A stretch of DNA of 64,000 nucleotides from Hoylesella buccalis ATCC 35310 (GTDB taxonomy: Bacteria; Bacteroidota; Bacteroidia; Bacteroidales; Bacteroidaceae): contig NZ_CP102287.1 in the NCBI RefSeq assembly GCF_025151385.1, positions 2,914,001 to 2,978,000 on the forward strand. Reading direction: 5' to 3'. The position numbers were made by a program, and so were the translations under genes. Shown here piece after piece: positions 46,288 through 56,990 of this stretch. The notes under the pieces were generated by a model that had not been told where the DNA came from, did no database searches, and saw nothing but the letters and a program-made list of their open reading frames with translations. The first letter of the stretch is position 1. Each line of letters opens with the position of its first letter.

Positions 46288-47019
46288 ATGGGACAGAAAG
46301 TTAATCCAATAAGCAATCGACTTGGAATTATCCGTGGTTGGGATTCAAATTGGTTCGGTGGTAATGACTTCGGAGGCAACCTTGTTGAGGACAGGAAAAT
46401 CCGCAAGTATCTTAATGAGCGATTGGCTAAAGCAAGCCTTTCACGCATTATCATTGAACGTACCTTGAAGCTCGTTACCATTACTATTTGTACAGCAAGA
46501 CCTGGTATCGTCATTGGTAAGGGTGGTCAAGATGTAGATAAACTTAAGGAAGAATTGAAGAATCTTTTCAATAAAGAAATTCAAATCAATATCTTTGAGG
46601 TGAAGAAGCCTGAGCTCGACGCCAACATTGTAGCAAACAATATCGCTCGTCAAGTAGAAGGTAAAATCGCTTACCGCCGTGCTATCAAGATGGCCATCCA
46701 AAATACCATGCGCGCAGGTGCAGAGGGTATTAAAGTCCAAATATCTGGACGTTTGAATGGTGCAGAAATGGCACGTAAGGAAATGTACAAAGAAGGTCGT
46801 ACACCTTTGCATACATTCCGTGCTGACATCGATTACTGCCAGACAGAAGCGCTTACGAAAGTAGGTTTGCTTGGCATCAAAGTTTGGATTTGTCGTGGAG
46901 AAGTTTATGGTAAGCAAGAATTGACACCAAACTTCACACAGGATAAGACGAATAATGGTCGTCCAAACGGTGGCCGTAACGGTGGTCGTGGTAATCGTAG
47001 AAGAAACAATAACCGTTAA
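46288..47019 (+). CDS. rpsC: 30S ribosomal protein S3
   Basis: 243 residues. KH domain with [20 protein letters not shown] and the mRNA-entry-side [21 protein letters not shown] basic Arg/Asn/Gly-rich tail ([19 protein letters not shown]) ends the protein. Confidence 0.98.
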   Translation: MGQKVNPISNRLGIIRGWDSNWFGGNDFGGNLVEDRKIRKYLNERLAKASLSRIIIERTLKLVTITICTARPGIVIGKGGQDVDKLKEELKNLFNKEIQINIFEVKKPELDANIVANNIARQVEGKIAYRRAIKMAIQNTMRAGAEGIKVQISGRLNGAEMARKEMYKEGRTPLHTFRADIDYCQTEALTKVGLLGIKVWICRGEVYGKQELTPNFTQDKTNNGRPNGGRNGGRGNRRRNNNR

Positions 47020-47033
47020 AAGAAAAAGTTATC

Positions 47034-47462
47034 ATGTTACAGCCAAAAAGAGTAAAATATAGAAGACCTCAAGATGGACGTGGAAATAAAGGAAACGCCC
47101 ACAGAGGAACACAGCTCGTTTTCGGTTCGTTCGGTATCAAGACGCTTGAGCCCAAATGGATCGATAGCCGACAGATAGAAGCTGCACGTGTAGCAGTAAA
47201 CCGTTACATGCAGCGTGAAGGACAAGTCTGGATACGAATCTTCCCAGACAAGCCAATCACTCGTAAGCCTGCCGATGTCCGCATGGGTAAAGGTAAAGGT
47301 GATCCCATGGGATGGGTGGCTCCGGTTACGCCGGGACGTATCCTCTTTGAAGTAGAAGGTGTAAGCTTTGATGTAGCTAAAGAGGCACTGCGCTTAGCTG
47401 CTCAGAAGTTGCCTGTGAAGACAAAGTTTGTTGTACGACGTGATTACGATAAAAACGCTTAA
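47034..47462 (+). CDS. rplP: 50S ribosomal protein L16
   Basis: 142 residues: [40 protein letters not shown] and [20 protein letters not shown]. Normal length. Confidence 0.98.
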   Translation: MLQPKRVKYRRPQDGRGNKGNAHRGTQLVFGSFGIKTLEPKWIDSRQIEAARVAVNRYMQREGQVWIRIFPDKPITRKPADVRMGKGKGDPMGWVAPVTPGRILFEVEGVSFDVAKEALRLAAQKLPVKTKFVVRRDYDKNA

Positions 47463-47465
47463 GCT

Positions 47466-47660
47466 ATGAAGATGACAGAATTAAAAGGACTCGCTGAAAA
47501 GGACTTGCGAGAGAAGCTAGAGAATGCAGAGGCAGCTTACAATCAGATGAAGCTAAATCATGCAGTATCTCCTTTGGAGAATCCATCTCAGATTAAGATA
47601 GCTCGTCGTGACATCGCACGTATGAAAACTGAACTGCAGCAGAGAGAACTTAATAAATAA
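47466..47660 (+). CDS. rpmC: 50S ribosomal protein L29
   Basis: 64 residues, helical hairpin: [20 protein letters not shown], then [20 protein letters not shown]. Three bases after rplP and two before rpsQ. Confidence 0.97.
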   Translation: MKMTELKGLAEKDLREKLENAEAAYNQMKLNHAVSPLENPSQIKIARRDIARMKTELQQRELNK

Positions 47661-47662
47661 CA

Positions 47663-47929
47663 ATGGTTCAGATGGAAACAAGAAATTTAAGAAAAGTAAG
47701 ACAGGGTGTCGTTGTTAGCAACAGCATGGATAAGACCATCGTCATTGCATCAAAGTTCAAGGAGAAGCACCCTATATATGGTAAGTTTGTTCAGAAAACA
47801 AAAAAATACCATGTACACGATGAAAAGAATGAGGCTAATGTAGGTGATACAGTTCTCATTATGGAGACACGTCCTTTGTCAAGAACAAAGAGATGGAGAT
47901 TAGTTCAAATAGTAGAAAAAGCTAAGTAA
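47663..47929 (+). CDS. rpsQ: 30S ribosomal protein S17
   Basis: 88 residues from 47663, or 85 if the ATG at 47672 ([17 protein letters not shown]) is used, which matches relatives as I recall them better. [20 protein letters not shown] and [20 protein letters not shown] are diagnostic. Confidence 0.97.
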   Translation: MVQMETRNLRKVRQGVVVSNSMDKTIVIASKFKEKHPIYGKFVQKTKKYHVHDEKNEANVGDTVLIMETRPLSRTKRWRLVQIVEKAK

Positions 47930-47931
47930 TT

Positions 47932-48297
47932 ATGATACAGGCAGAATCAAAACTTACAGTATGTGATAACAGCGGCGCACGTGAAGCTCTTTGCATCCGT
48001 GTTCTCGGTGGTACCGGTCGCCGTTATGCAAGTGTGGGAGACGTTATTGTTGTTTCAGTGAAAAACGTAATTCCATCAAGTGATTTGAAAAAAGGTGCAG
48101 TATCTAAGGCTTTAGTCGTTCGTACAAAGAAAGAGATTCGTCGTCCGGATGGTTCATACATTCGTTTCGACGATAATGCTTGTGTTTTGTTGAACAATGC
48201 TGGGGAGATAAGAGGAAGCCGTATCTTCGGTCCTGTCGCTCGTGAGCTGCGTGCAATAAATATGAAAGTGGTTTCTTTGGCACCAGAGGTTCTTTAA
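47932..48297 (+). CDS. rplN: 50S ribosomal protein L14
   Basis: 121 residues: [39 protein letters not shown] and [20 protein letters not shown]. Normal length. Confidence 0.98.
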   Translation: MIQAESKLTVCDNSGAREALCIRVLGGTGRRYASVGDVIVVSVKNVIPSSDLKKGAVSKALVVRTKKEIRRPDGSYIRFDDNACVLLNNAGEIRGSRIFGPVARELRAINMKVVSLAPEVL

Positions 48298-48316
48298 TTA
48301 TTAAAATAACAAGCAA

Positions 48317-48634
48317 ATGAGTAAGTTACATATAAAGAAAGACGATACAGTGATTGTACTGTCCGGTTCGGATAAAGGCAAGACTGGAAAGGTGCTCAAA
48401 GTGTTGGTCGACGAAGAACGTGCCATCGTTGAGGGGGTGAATATAGTAGCCAGAAGTACTAAACCTTCTGCTAAGACTCCTCAAGGAGGCATTGTTAGGC
48501 AGGAAGCACCTATACATATTTCTAATTTGAGTTTAATTGACCCAAAGAGTGGCAAGGCTACTCGTGTTTCTATCAAACGAGATGGAAAGAAAGTGATACG
48601 AATCGCCAAAAAATCAGGGGAGGAAATCAAATAA
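48317..48634 (+). CDS. rplX: 50S ribosomal protein L24
   Basis: 105 residues with a KOW motif: [20 protein letters not shown], then [20 protein letters not shown]. One base separates its stop from the rplE start. Confidence 0.97.
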   Translation: MSKLHIKKDDTVIVLSGSDKGKTGKVLKVLVDEERAIVEGVNIVARSTKPSAKTPQGGIVRQEAPIHISNLSLIDPKSGKATRVSIKRDGKKVIRIAKKSGEEIK

Positions 48635-48635
48635 T

Positions 48636-49190
48636 ATGGATACAGCGCAATTCAAGAAAACTTATAAAGAGAAAATCGCTCCAGCATTGAAGGAACAGTT
48701 TCACTACTCTTCAACCATGGAGGTTCCCGTTCTCAAAAAAATCGTCATCAATCAAGGACTTGGTAATGCAACTGAGGACAAGAAGATTATTGACGTTGCG
48801 ATGAATGAAATTTCATCTATTACCGGTCAGAAAGCTGTTACGACGTATTCTAAGAAGGATATTGCAAACTTCAAACTTCGTAAGAAAATGCCGATTGGTG
48901 TGATGGTAACCTTACGTCGCGAGCGTATGTATGAGTTCTTGGAAAAACTCGTACGTGTAGCTTTGCCTCGTATTCGTGACTTCAAAGGTATTGAAAGCAA
49001 GTTTGATGGACGCGGTAATTATACGCTGGGTATCGAAGAACAAATCATCTTCCCGGAAATCAATATCGATGCGATTGATCGTATACAGGGTATGAACATT
49101 ACTTTTGTCACGTCTGCCAAGACTGATGAAGAGGGATATGCATTGCTCAAAGGTTTCGGTCTTCCATTTAAGAACGCAAAAAACGATTAA
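48636..49190 (+). CDS. rplE: 50S ribosomal protein L5
   Basis: 184 residues, binds 5S r[43 protein letters not shown] and [20 protein letters not shown] identify it. Confidence 0.98.
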   Translation: MDTAQFKKTYKEKIAPALKEQFHYSSTMEVPVLKKIVINQGLGNATEDKKIIDVAMNEISSITGQKAVTTYSKKDIANFKLRKKMPIGVMVTLRRERMYEFLEKLVRVALPRIRDFKGIESKFDGRGNYTLGIEEQIIFPEINIDAIDRIQGMNITFVTSAKTDEEGYALLKGFGLPFKNAKND

Positions 49191-49196
49191 AAGAAT

Positions 49197-49499
49197 ATGG
49201 CAAAAGAATCAATGAAAGCTCGCGAAATTAAGCGTGCGAAGCTAGTAGCTCGCTACGCTGAAAAACGCGCAGCTCTTAAAAAGGTTATTGCAACAACAGA
49301 GGATCCTGCAGAAGCTTACGAGGCTGCTCGTAAATTGCAGTCAATTCCTAAGAATGCGAATCCTATCCGCCTTCATAACCGTTGCAAGGTAACGGGACGT
49401 CCAAAAGGATATATCCGCCAGTTCGGCCTTTCTCGTATTCAATTCAGAGAAATGGCTTCGGCAGGATTGATTCCGGGCGTTAAGAAGGCTAGTTGGTAA
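49197..49499 (+). CDS. rpsN: 30S ribosomal protein S14 (zinc-free type)
   Basis: 100 residues. [20 protein letters not shown] and the C-terminal IPGVKKASW. It is the long form lacking the CxxC zinc ribbon (one Cys only), which is normal for Bacteroidetes. Confidence 0.97.
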   Translation: MAKESMKAREIKRAKLVARYAEKRAALKKVIATTEDPAEAYEAARKLQSIPKNANPIRLHNRCKVTGRPKGYIRQFGLSRIQFREMASAGLIPGVKKASW

Positions 49500-49551
49500 T
49501 TGTTAACGCAATACTGACACCATACATCAAAAAGATGCTAATTTAATATTG

Positions 49552-49567
49552 TCGGGGTAGTCCCGAT
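49552..49567 (+). other. small hairpin between rpsN and rpsH
   Basis: TCGGGGTAGTCCCGA forms a short GC stem in an 86-bp AT-rich gap, 19 bp before rpsH. It could take part in translational control; no T-run. Confidence 0.35.
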
Positions 49568-49585
49568 TAATTAAACTTTTATAAA

Positions 49586-49981
49586 ATGACAGATCCAATA
49601 GCAGATTATCTGACAAGACTCAGAAATGCGATTATGGCACATCACCGTGTCGTTGAGATTCCTGCGTCTAACTTGAAAAAGGAGATTACTAAGATCCTTT
49701 TCGAGAAGGGATACATCTTGAACTATAAGTTCATTGAAGATGGTCCTCAGGGAACAATTAAAGTTGCTTTGAAGTATGATCCTACTACAAAGCAGAACGC
49801 TATCAAGAAATTGAAGCGAGTGTCTACACCCGGTTTGCGCCAGTATACCGGTTACAAAGACATGCCGAGAGTAATTAACGGACTAGGTATTGCAATATTA
49901 TCTACGTCTCAGGGTGTAATGACTGACAAGGAAGCTACCGCACAAAAAATTGGCGGTGAGGTTCTTTGCTACGTATATTAA
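49586..49981 (+). CDS. rpsH: 30S ribosomal protein S8
   Basis: 131 residues: MTDPIADYLTRLRNAIMAHH, YKFIEDGPQGTIKVALKY and LSTSQGVMTDKEATAQKIGG. Central 16S rRNA binder. Confidence 0.98.
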   Translation: MTDPIADYLTRLRNAIMAHHRVVEIPASNLKKEITKILFEKGYILNYKFIEDGPQGTIKVALKYDPTTKQNAIKKLKRVSTPGLRQYTGYKDMPRVINGLGIAILSTSQGVMTDKEATAQKIGGEVLCYVY

Positions 49982-49995
49982 TTGGAGGTTAGAAT

Positions 49996-50568
49996 ATGTC
50001 TAGAATAGGAAAATTGCCAATTAGTATTCCTGCAGGAGTAACAGTGAATTTCGACGAGAAGACTAATGTCTTTACCGTCAAGGGACCCAAAGGTGAATTG
50101 TCTCAGGAGATAAATCCTTCTATCAAACCATCCATTAGCGATGGACAAATTACTTTCGAGGTAGATGAGAAAAGTCCGGTAGATTATAAGCAAAAGCAAG
50201 CTTACCATGGTTTGTATCGTTCTTTAGTCAACAATATGGTCGTTGGCGTAAGCGAAGGCTATAGTAAGACACTCGAACTCATCGGTGTTGGTTTCCGTGT
50301 ATCCAATCAAGGTAACCTTGTAGAGTTCTCTCTCGGATATACTCACCCAATCTTTATCCAGCTTCCTAGTGAAGTGAAAGTAGAAACTAAGTCAGAAAGA
50401 AACCAAAATCCGCTCATTAAGTTAGAGTCGTGTGATAAGCAACTGTTAGGTCTCATTTGTGCTAAAATTCGTTCTTTCCGTATGCCTGAGCCTTACAAGG
50501 GAAAAGGTATTCTCTTCAAGGGAGAGGTTATTCGTAGAAAGTCTGGAAAGACAGCTGCGGCTAAGTAA
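49996..50568 (+). CDS. rplF: 50S ribosomal protein L6
   Basis: 190 residues: MSRIGKLPISIPAGVTVNFD, NMVVGVSEGYSKTLELIGVG and the C-terminal PEPYKGKGILFKGEVIRRKS, GKTAAAK. Confidence 0.98.
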   Translation: MSRIGKLPISIPAGVTVNFDEKTNVFTVKGPKGELSQEINPSIKPSISDGQITFEVDEKSPVDYKQKQAYHGLYRSLVNNMVVGVSEGYSKTLELIGVGFRVSNQGNLVEFSLGYTHPIFIQLPSEVKVETKSERNQNPLIKLESCDKQLLGLICAKIRSFRMPEPYKGKGILFKGEVIRRKSGKTAAAK

Positions 50569-50586
50569 TTTTAATTTTTTACGATT

Positions 50587-50931
50587 ATGACAACAAAGAA
50601 AGAAAAAAGACGAATGAAGATAAAGTTCCGTATTCGTAAGAATGTAAACGGAACAGCTGAGCGCCCACGTCTAAGTGTTTTCCGCTCTAATAAACAGATT
50701 TACGCTCAGGTAATTAATGATATAACTGGTACAACTCTTGCTTCTGCTTCCTCTTTAGGCTTAGAAAAGATGCCAAAGGATGAACAGGCACAGAAGGTTG
50801 GTGAACTCATTGCACAAAAGGCTCAAGCAGCTGGAATAGAAGCTGTTGTCTTTGACCGTAATGGTTACCTCTACCATGGTCGTGTTAAAGAGTTGGCTGA
50901 TGCTGCTCGCAAGGGTGGACTTAATTTTTAA
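50587..50931 (+). CDS. rplR: 50S ribosomal protein L18
   Basis: 114 residues, 5S rRNA binder: [20 protein letters not shown] and [20 protein letters not shown]. Normal position between rplF and rpsE. Confidence 0.98.
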   Translation: MTTKKEKRRMKIKFRIRKNVNGTAERPRLSVFRSNKQIYAQVINDITGTTLASASSLGLEKMPKDEQAQKVGELIAQKAQAAGIEAVVFDRNGYLYHGRVKELADAARKGGLNF

Positions 50932-50937
50932 ACGGTT

Positions 50938-51450
50938 ATGGCAATGAATAAAGTAAAGATAAATAGCGACGTAGAATTAAAAGATCGTTTGGTTGCAATC
51001 AACCGTGTTACAAAAGTGACAAAAGGTGGCCGAACATTCACTTTTGCTGCTATTGTCGTCGTAGGTGATGGCAACGGAATTATTGGCTACGGACTTGGTA
51101 AGGCTGGTGAAGTAACATCTGCCATCGCCAAGGGCACTGAAGCTGCCAAGAAGAATTTGGTGAAGGTTCCGGTATTGAAAGGTACTATTCCTCATGAGAT
51201 AGAAGCACGTTATAGCGGTGCACGCGTATTCTTGCGTCCGGCTGCTGCTGGTACAGGACTGGTTGCCGGCGGTGCTATGCGCGCAGTGTTGGATAGTGTT
51301 GGTATTACAGATGTGTTGGCTAAGTCGAAGGGATCTTCTAACCCTCACAACTTGGTTAAAGCCACGATTTTAGCGTTGAGTCAGGTTCGTGATGCATACA
51401 CCGTTGCAGGCGCACGTGGCATCGATATGAATAAGGTATTTAACGGATAA
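50938..51450 (+). CDS. rpsE: 30S ribosomal protein S5
   Basis: 170 residues (second in-frame ATG at 50944). [40 protein letters not shown] and the spectinomycin-loop region near the N-terminus are present. Confidence 0.98.
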   Translation: MAMNKVKINSDVELKDRLVAINRVTKVTKGGRTFTFAAIVVVGDGNGIIGYGLGKAGEVTSAIAKGTEAAKKNLVKVPVLKGTIPHEIEARYSGARVFLRPAAAGTGLVAGGAMRAVLDSVGITDVLAKSKGSSNPHNLVKATILALSQVRDAYTVAGARGIDMNKVFNG

Positions 51451-51462
51451 GGAAACTGAAGA

Positions 51463-51639
51463 ATGGCAACAATAAAAGTAAAGCAAATCAAGAGTAAAAT
51501 TGGTGCTCCTGTGGACCAGAAGAAAACGCTGCTGGCACTGGGACTTCATAAAATCTCTCAGATTGTTGAAGTCGAGGATACTCCAAGTATGCGTGGTATG
51601 ATTCGGAAGGTACATCATTTGGTAACCGTCGTTGAATAG
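51463..51639 (+). CDS. rpmD: 50S ribosomal protein L30
   Basis: 58 residues read directly from the sequence: [20 protein letters not shown], then [20 protein letters not shown] and a closing [13 protein letters not shown]. Starts 12 bp after rpsE. Short but certain from family pattern and operon slot. Confidence 0.97.
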   Translation: MATIKVKQIKSKIGAPVDQKKTLLALGLHKISQIVEVEDTPSMRGMIRKVHHLVTVVE

Positions 51640-51661
51640 TAATCTTTTAAGAAGTAAAATC

Positions 51662-52108
51662 ATGAAATTATATAATTTGAAACCAGCAGAAGGCTCTACT
51701 CATTCACGTCGTCGTATTGGTCGTGGTCCAGGTTCTGGACTTGGCGGAACTTCTACCCGTGGACACAAAGGAGCAAAATCTCGTTCTGGTTATAAAAAGA
51801 AGATTGGATTTGAAGGTGGCCAGATGCCACTTCAACGCCGTGTACCCAAAGGTGGCTTCAAGAATATCAATCGCAAGGAATATTTCGCTGTAAACTTGTC
51901 GACACTCCAGACATTAGCAGAAGAAAAGAACCTTACCAAGATTGGTATCGCCGAGTTGGTGGCAGCTGGCCTAACCAATGGCAAGAAGCTTGTAAAAATC
52001 TTAGGAAACGGTGAACTGACAGCTAAAATTGATGTAGAAGCAAATGCATTCTCAAAAACTGCTGAAGAGGCAATCAAGGCAGTAGGTGGTAACACAACTA
52101 GAATCTAA
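51662..52108 (+). CDS. rplO: 50S ribosomal protein L15
   Basis: 148 residues from the ATG at 51662 ([20 protein letters not shown]); the frame is open further upstream but that part overlaps the rpmD end. [20 protein letters not shown] and [19 protein letters not shown] are diagnostic. Confidence 0.97.
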   Translation: MKLYNLKPAEGSTHSRRRIGRGPGSGLGGTSTRGHKGAKSRSGYKKKIGFEGGQMPLQRRVPKGGFKNINRKEYFAVNLSTLQTLAEEKNLTKIGIAELVAAGLTNGKKLVKILGNGELTAKIDVEANAFSKTAEEAIKAVGGNTTRI

Positions 52109-52111
52109 GTA

Positions 52112-53449
52112 ATGAAAAAGTTTATTGAGACACTAAAGAACTGTTGGAAGATTGAGGATTTGCGCCAGCGTCTCCTCATAACTCTTCTGTTTACGGCCAT
52201 CTATCGTTTTGGCTCGTTTGTAGTACTGCCGGGTATTAATCCTGCTTCGTTAGGACAACTCCAAAAGCAGACTGAAGGCGGCTTGATGTCGCTGCTTGAC
52301 ATGTTCTCTGGTGGTGCATTCTCAAATGCGTCCATATTCGCACTTGGGATTATGCCCTATATCTCAGCTTCTATCGTTATGCAACTTCTAGCTGTTGCTG
52401 TACCTTATTTCCAAAAGATGCAACGCGAGGGTGAGAGTGGTCGGAAGAAGATTAGCATGTACACTCGGTATCTGACAGTATTCATTTTGCTGTTGCAGGC
52501 TCCTAGTTACTTGATGAACCTGAAGTATCAGGCTTCACAGGCTTTGGCTACAGGTATCTCATGGACAGTTTTTATGATTCCGGCTACCATTATCTTGGCT
52601 GCAGGCAGCATGTTCATCCTTTGGCTAGGTGAACGGATAACAGATAAGGGTGTTGGTAACGGTATCTCATTAATCATCATGATTGGTATCATCGCCCGCC
52701 TTCCTCAGGCTTTCGTTCAAGAGGCAGGTTCACGCTTAACAGCCATCAGCGGTGGTGGATTAATCATGTTTATCGTTGAGTTGCTGATTCTCTTTGGCGT
52801 GGTCTGTGCTGCAATCTTGCTGGTACAGGGAACACGTAAAGTTCCTGTGCAATATGCCAAACGTCTGGTGGGCAACAAGCAATATGGAGGTGCACGTCAG
52901 TACATCCCATTAAAACTGTTTGCGGCCAACGTAATGCCTATCATCTTTGCTCAAGCATTGATGTTCATTCCTTTGGCTATTGTTCAGTATCAGTCTGATA
53001 ATGCATCTCCGATAGTTCGTTCTCTCATGGACCCTCACAGCTTGTTGTATAATGTCATCTATGTGATTCTGATTATAGCATTCACGTATTTCTATACGGC
53101 CATTACTTTGAATCCTGTTCAGATGGCAGAAGACATGAAGCGCAATAATGGTTTCATTCCGGGGATTAGACCTGGTAAGGATACTGCCGAGTACATTGAT
53201 ACGATTATGTCTCGCTTGACCTTCCCTGGCTCGTTGTTCATTGCTTTTATAGCGATTATGCCTGCTTTAGCTGGTCTGTTGAACGTACAGCAAGGTTTCT
53301 CACAGTTCTTCGGAGGTACATCTCTCTTGATTCTCGTTGGTGTCGTTATAGATACGCTGCAGCAAATAGAGAGCCACTTATTGATGCGTCATTACGATGG
53401 ACTGCTAAACGTGGGACACACTAGAGGGAATCATGTATCAGCCTACTAA
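52112..53449 (+). CDS. secY: preprotein translocase subunit SecY
   Basis: A 445-residue inner-membrane protein with ten transmembrane segments, the channel of Sec export. RFGSFVVLPGINPASL, GIMPYISASIVMQLL (the plug/TM2 region), VPVQYAKRLVGNKQYGGAR and NPVQMAEDMKRNNGFIPGIR are conserved. Three bases after rplO. Normally map would follow; here only its remnant does. Confidence 0.98.
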   Translation: MKKFIETLKNCWKIEDLRQRLLITLLFTAIYRFGSFVVLPGINPASLGQLQKQTEGGLMSLLDMFSGGAFSNASIFALGIMPYISASIVMQLLAVAVPYFQKMQREGESGRKKISMYTRYLTVFILLLQAPSYLMNLKYQASQALATGISWTVFMIPATIILAAGSMFILWLGERITDKGVGNGISLIIMIGIIARLPQAFVQEAGSRLTAISGGGLIMFIVELLILFGVVCAAILLVQGTRKVPVQYAKRLVGNKQYGGARQYIPLKLFAANVMPIIFAQALMFIPLAIVQYQSDNASPIVRSLMDPHSLLYNVIYVILIIAFTYFYTAITLNPVQMAEDMKRNNGFIPGIRPGKDTAEYIDTIMSRLTFPGSLFIAFIAIMPALAGLLNVQQGFSQFFGGTSLLILVGVVIDTLQQIESHLLMRHYDGLLNVGHTRGNHVSAY

Positions 53450-53463
53450 TCTTTAGTCTGAGA

Positions 53464-53835
53464 GTGAATATATTCTTAAAGACTGAAGATGAAATTGACT
53501 TGATGTATGAGACGAACCAACCGGTAGGAGCAACGCTCGCTGAAGTTGGCAAGCACATTAAAGAAGGTGGTCACTACCCCTCATTTGATTGCTTTGCACA
53601 CAAATTCATCAGAGACCATGGTTGCCCCGAGCTTTCTGAATTTTCAAGTTTTGGAGATTTTTTTTCGGGGAAGTACCTATACCTCTGTCAATTATGTAGT
53701 TGCACATGGCATTCCAACGAGCAAACCATTTTGCGTGAGGGTGACATCAGCCCAATCGCAGTTGCCATTCATCATGGCCAAGTGGAGATTTTATCAACGT
53801 TTAAGAATATTGAACTTTTAGAAAGAAATAATTAA
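53464..53835 (+). pseudogene. map: decayed type I methionine aminopeptidase gene
   Basis: From GTG 53464 the frame gives IFLKTEDEIDLMYETNQPVG, then TLAEVGKHIKEG, a clear MetAP N-terminus. After that, family segments appear in two frames: FAHKFIRDHGCP and ILREGDIS in one; PSFLNFQ, STYTSVNYVVAHGIPT in another. The metal-binding half (about 150 residues) is missing entirely. In relatives map lies intact between secY and infA. As the enzyme is generally essential, another copy should exist elsewhere in the genome. Confidence 0.85.
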
Positions 53836-53837
53836 TT

Positions 53838-54056
53838 ATGGCTAAACAGTCCGCAATAGAGCAAGACGGAACCATCGTGGAGAGTTTATCTAACGCAATG
53901 TTTCGCGTAGAGCTTGAAAACGGTGTGGAGATTATAGCACATATCTCAGGAAAAATGAGAATGCACTATATCAAGATCCTGCCTGGTGACAAGGTGAAGG
54001 TCGAAATGAGTCCTTACGATTTGACTAAAGGCAGAATCGTTTTCAGATATAAATAA
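53838..54056 (+). CDS. infA: translation initiation factor IF-1
   Basis: 72 residues, one S1-like OB fold: [39 protein letters not shown] and [16 protein letters not shown]. Two bases after the map remnant, so transcription evidently still passes through it. Confidence 0.98.
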   Translation: MAKQSAIEQDGTIVESLSNAMFRVELENGVEIIAHISGKMRMHYIKILPGDKVKVEMSPYDLTKGRIVFRYK

Positions 54057-54069
54057 TCAAGTATAAGAT

Positions 54070-54186
54070 ATGAAGACAAGAGCATCATTAAAGAAACGTA
54101 CACCCGACTGTAAGATAGTTCGTCGTAAAGGTCGCCTGTTCGTCATTAACAAGAAAAACCCGAAGTTTAAATTACGTCAGGGCTAA
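54070..54186 (+). CDS. rpmJ: 50S ribosomal protein L36 (zinc-free type)
   Basis: 38 residues read directly: [20 protein letters not shown], then [18 protein letters not shown]. Only one Cys (C14) remains of the zinc ribbon, the usual Bacteroidetes form. Confidence 0.97.
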   Translation: MKTRASLKKRTPDCKIVRRKGRLFVINKKNPKFKLRQG

Positions 54187-54278
54187 AGAAGATGAAGTGT
54201 TGTATATCTTTCAATGAGAATTGAAGTGTACAGCTCAAATCCAATTAAAGTTATTTATTTTATTAATTTTATCAACAA

Positions 54279-54659
54279 ATGGCAATAAGAATTGTTGGAG
54301 TAGATTTGCCCCAGAATAAGCGTGGCGAAATCGCATTGACCTATATCTATGGTATTGGTCGAAGTAGTTCAGCAAAGATATTGGATAAGGCTGGTGTAAA
54401 CCGTGACTTGAAGGTTAGTGAATGGACTGACGATCAAGCAGCCAAGATCCGTGAAATTATCGGTGCTGAATTCAAAGTAGAAGGTGATCTCCGTTCAGAG
54501 ATCCAGATGAATATCAAGCGACTGATGGATATTGGTTGTTATCGTGGCGTTAGACATCGTAATGGTCTTCCAGTTCGTGGTCAGAGCACCAAAAACAATG
54601 CTCGTACACGTAAGGGTAGAAAGAAGACTGTTGCTAATAAGAAGAAGGCTACTAAGTAA
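54279..54659 (+). CDS. rpsM: 30S ribosomal protein S13
   Basis: 126 residues: [37 protein letters not shown] and [20 protein letters not shown]. Starts the alpha cluster after a 92-bp gap. Confidence 0.98.
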   Translation: MAIRIVGVDLPQNKRGEIALTYIYGIGRSSSAKILDKAGVNRDLKVSEWTDDQAAKIREIIGAEFKVEGDLRSEIQMNIKRLMDIGCYRGVRHRNGLPVRGQSTKNNARTRKGRKKTVANKKKATK

Positions 54660-54743
54660 ATTTAGTTGAGAGTTGAGGGTTGAGAATACATTTTTCTCAA
54701 TACATTAAAACTTAAACTCCTAACTTTTAAACTAAAAAAGATT

Positions 54744-55133
54744 ATGGCAAAGAAAACAACAGCTTCAAAGAAGAGGAATGTAAGAGTTGATGCACTGGGA
54801 CAGTTGCATGTTCACAGCTCATTTAATAATATTATCGTTTCATTGGCTAACAGCGAAGGTCAGGTTATATCCTGGTCTTCAGCAGGAAAGATGGGTTTCC
54901 GTGGCTCAAAGAAAAATACTCCCTACGCTGCACAGATGGCAGGTGAAGATTGCGCTAAAGTCGCTTTCGACTTGGGATTGCGTAAGGTTAGGGCATTTGT
55001 TAAAGGGCCTGGTAACGGTCGTGAGTCGGCTATTCGTGCGGTTCATGCTGCAGGAATTGAGATTACAGAGATTATTGATGTAACCCCATTGCCACACAAT
55101 GGATGCCGTCCACCAAAGAGACGTAAGGTATAA
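54744..55133 (+). CDS. rpsK: 30S ribosomal protein S11
   Basis: 129 residues: [40 protein letters not shown] and the C-terminal [18 protein letters not shown]. The preceding gap (54660-54743) holds GTTGAGAGTTGAGGGTTGAG repeats. Confidence 0.98.
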   Translation: MAKKTTASKKRNVRVDALGQLHVHSSFNNIIVSLANSEGQVISWSSAGKMGFRGSKKNTPYAAQMAGEDCAKVAFDLGLRKVRAFVKGPGNGRESAIRAVHAAGIEITEIIDVTPLPHNGCRPPKRRKV

Positions 55134-55144
55134 ATTCTTATCTT

Positions 55145-55168
55145 GAGCCTGGTTTAACTGTCAGGCTC
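55145..55168 (+). promoter_or_regulatory. hairpin upstream of rpsD
   Basis: GAGCCTG (55145-55151) pairs exactly with CAGGCTC (55162-55168), 40 bp before the rpsD start, with no direct T-run. S4 autoregulates in other bacteria, so a regulatory role is possible but untested. Confidence 0.4.
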
Positions 55169-55207
55169 CTGATATTATCACTAGAATAAGTTTATTTTTT
55201 TTATATT

Positions 55208-55813
55208 ATGGCTAGATACATAGGTCCGAAATCTAAAATTGCACGTCGATTTGGTGAACCAATTTTCGGCGCTGACAAAGTTTTGTCCAAGAGAAACTTC
55301 CCTCCTGGACAGCATGGTAATAACAGACGCAGGAAGATGTCTGAGTTTGGTGCCATGTTGGCAGAGAAGCAAAAGGCAAAGTACACATATGGTGTGCTTG
55401 AGCGCCAGTTCCGTAATATGTTTGAGAAGGCTGCAAAGTCTGATGGAATTACCGGTGAGGTTCTCCTTCAGAACCTTGAATGCCGTCTTGACAATGTTGT
55501 ATTCCGTTTGGGTATTGCCCCAACGCGTGCCGCAGCTCGTCAAATGGTAGGGCATAAGCACATCGTCGTTGATGGAAAAGTTGTCAATATTCCTTCTTAT
55601 GCCGTTAAGCCAGGCCAAATTGTTGGTGTACGTGAGAAAGCGAAGTCTCTCGAGGTCATCGAGGCTTCTCTGGCTGGTTTCAACCATAGTAAATATCCTT
55701 GGATCGAGTGGGATGAGAATTCAAAGAGTGGTAAGTTCTTGCATCTGCCAGAACGTGCTGACATCCCTGAGAATATTAAGGAACAGTTAATCGTTGAGTT
55801 GTACTCTAAATAA
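55208..55813 (+). CDS. rpsD: 30S ribosomal protein S4
   Basis: 201 residues: [60 protein letters not shown] and the S4 RNA-binding domain [20 protein letters not shown]. The N-terminal zinc site is absent. Confidence 0.98.
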   Translation: MARYIGPKSKIARRFGEPIFGADKVLSKRNFPPGQHGNNRRRKMSEFGAMLAEKQKAKYTYGVLERQFRNMFEKAAKSDGITGEVLLQNLECRLDNVVFRLGIAPTRAAARQMVGHKHIVVDGKVVNIPSYAVKPGQIVGVREKAKSLEVIEASLAGFNHSKYPWIEWDENSKSGKFLHLPERADIPENIKEQLIVELYSK

Positions 55814-55825
55814 ATCATTAAATTA

Positions 55826-56818
55826 ATGGCGATATTAGCATTTCAAAAACCTGATAAAGTAGTAATGTTGGAGGCTGACGACAAGTTCGGTAAATTCGAA
55901 TTCCGTCCACTTGAGCCTGGCTTTGGTATTACCATCGGTAATTCATTGCGCCGCATTCTCCTTTCATCACTTGAAGGCTATGCTATCAATACCATCCGTA
56001 TAGCTGGTGTTGAGCATGAGTTTTCTTCAGTACCTGGTGTAAAGGAAGATGTTACCAACATTATCTTGAATCTCAAGCAAGTTCGATTCAAGCAAGTAGT
56101 AGAAGAATTCGAGAATGAGAAAGTTAGTATCACCGTAGAGAATTCCACTGAGTTCAAAGCGGGCGATATCGGTAAGTATCTGACTGGATTTGAAGTGTTA
56201 AATCCTGATTTGGTGATTTGTCATTTAGATGCTAAAGCTTCCATGCAGATAGACTTGACCATCAATCAAGGACGTGGATACGTTCCCGCTGATGAGAACC
56301 GTCAATTCTGCACGGATGTCAATGTCCTCCCAATCGATTCAATCTACACCCCAATCCGTAATGTTAAATACTCAGTAGAGCCTTATCGTGTTGAACAAAA
56401 AACCGACTATGATAAGCTTGTTATTGAGGTAACCACGGATGGTTCCCTATCCCCAAAGGATGCACTGAAAGAAGCTGCCAAGATTCTTATCTATCACTTC
56501 ATGTTGTTCTCGGATGAAAAGATAACACTCGAAAATCCAGATCAAGACGACAACCAGGAGTTTGATGAGGAAGTGTTGCGCATGCGTCAATTGCTAAAGA
56601 CGAAACTTATTGACTTGAACCTTAGTGTTCGCGCACTCAATTGCCTCAAGGCAGCTGAAGTTGAAACTCTCGGTGACTTGGTGCAGTACAACAAGACAGA
56701 CTTATTGAAGTTCCGCAACTTTGGAAAGAAATCGCTTTCAGAGCTTGATGATTTGCTCGAAAGTCTGAATCTATCATTTGGAACCGATACATCAAAGTAT
56801 AAACTGGATAAGGAGTAA
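55826..56818 (+). CDS. rpoA: RNA polymerase alpha subunit
   Basis: 330 residues. N-terminal assembly domain ([40 protein letters not shown]) and C-terminal domain ([40 protein letters not shown]), joined by an acidic linker. Twelve bases after rpsD. Confidence 0.98.
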   Translation: MAILAFQKPDKVVMLEADDKFGKFEFRPLEPGFGITIGNSLRRILLSSLEGYAINTIRIAGVEHEFSSVPGVKEDVTNIILNLKQVRFKQVVEEFENEKVSITVENSTEFKAGDIGKYLTGFEVLNPDLVICHLDAKASMQIDLTINQGRGYVPADENRQFCTDVNVLPIDSIYTPIRNVKYSVEPYRVEQKTDYDKLVIEVTTDGSLSPKDALKEAAKILIYHFMLFSDEKITLENPDQDDNQEFDEEVLRMRQLLKTKLIDLNLSVRALNCLKAAEVETLGDLVQYNKTDLLKFRNFGKKSLSELDDLLESLNLSFGTDTSKYKLDKE

Positions 56819-56990
56819 GGTTTTAGTATGTGAGTTATTAAGTTTTTAAGTAGTTGAGTTTAGAAGTTTAGGTTTGGATGTATTGAGTAATCAATAGTCA
56901 GAACTATGAATGAGTAAACCTTCCATCTACTTGAATCTATAACGTCTATATTAGTAAATCCACTCTCATCCAAAACGAACAAAACAAAAA

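Noticed and set aside
53546..53821. 91-codon frame after secY as a separate gene
   Set aside because: Its second half carries MetAP segments (TSVNYVVAHGIPT), so it is part of the decayed map gene.
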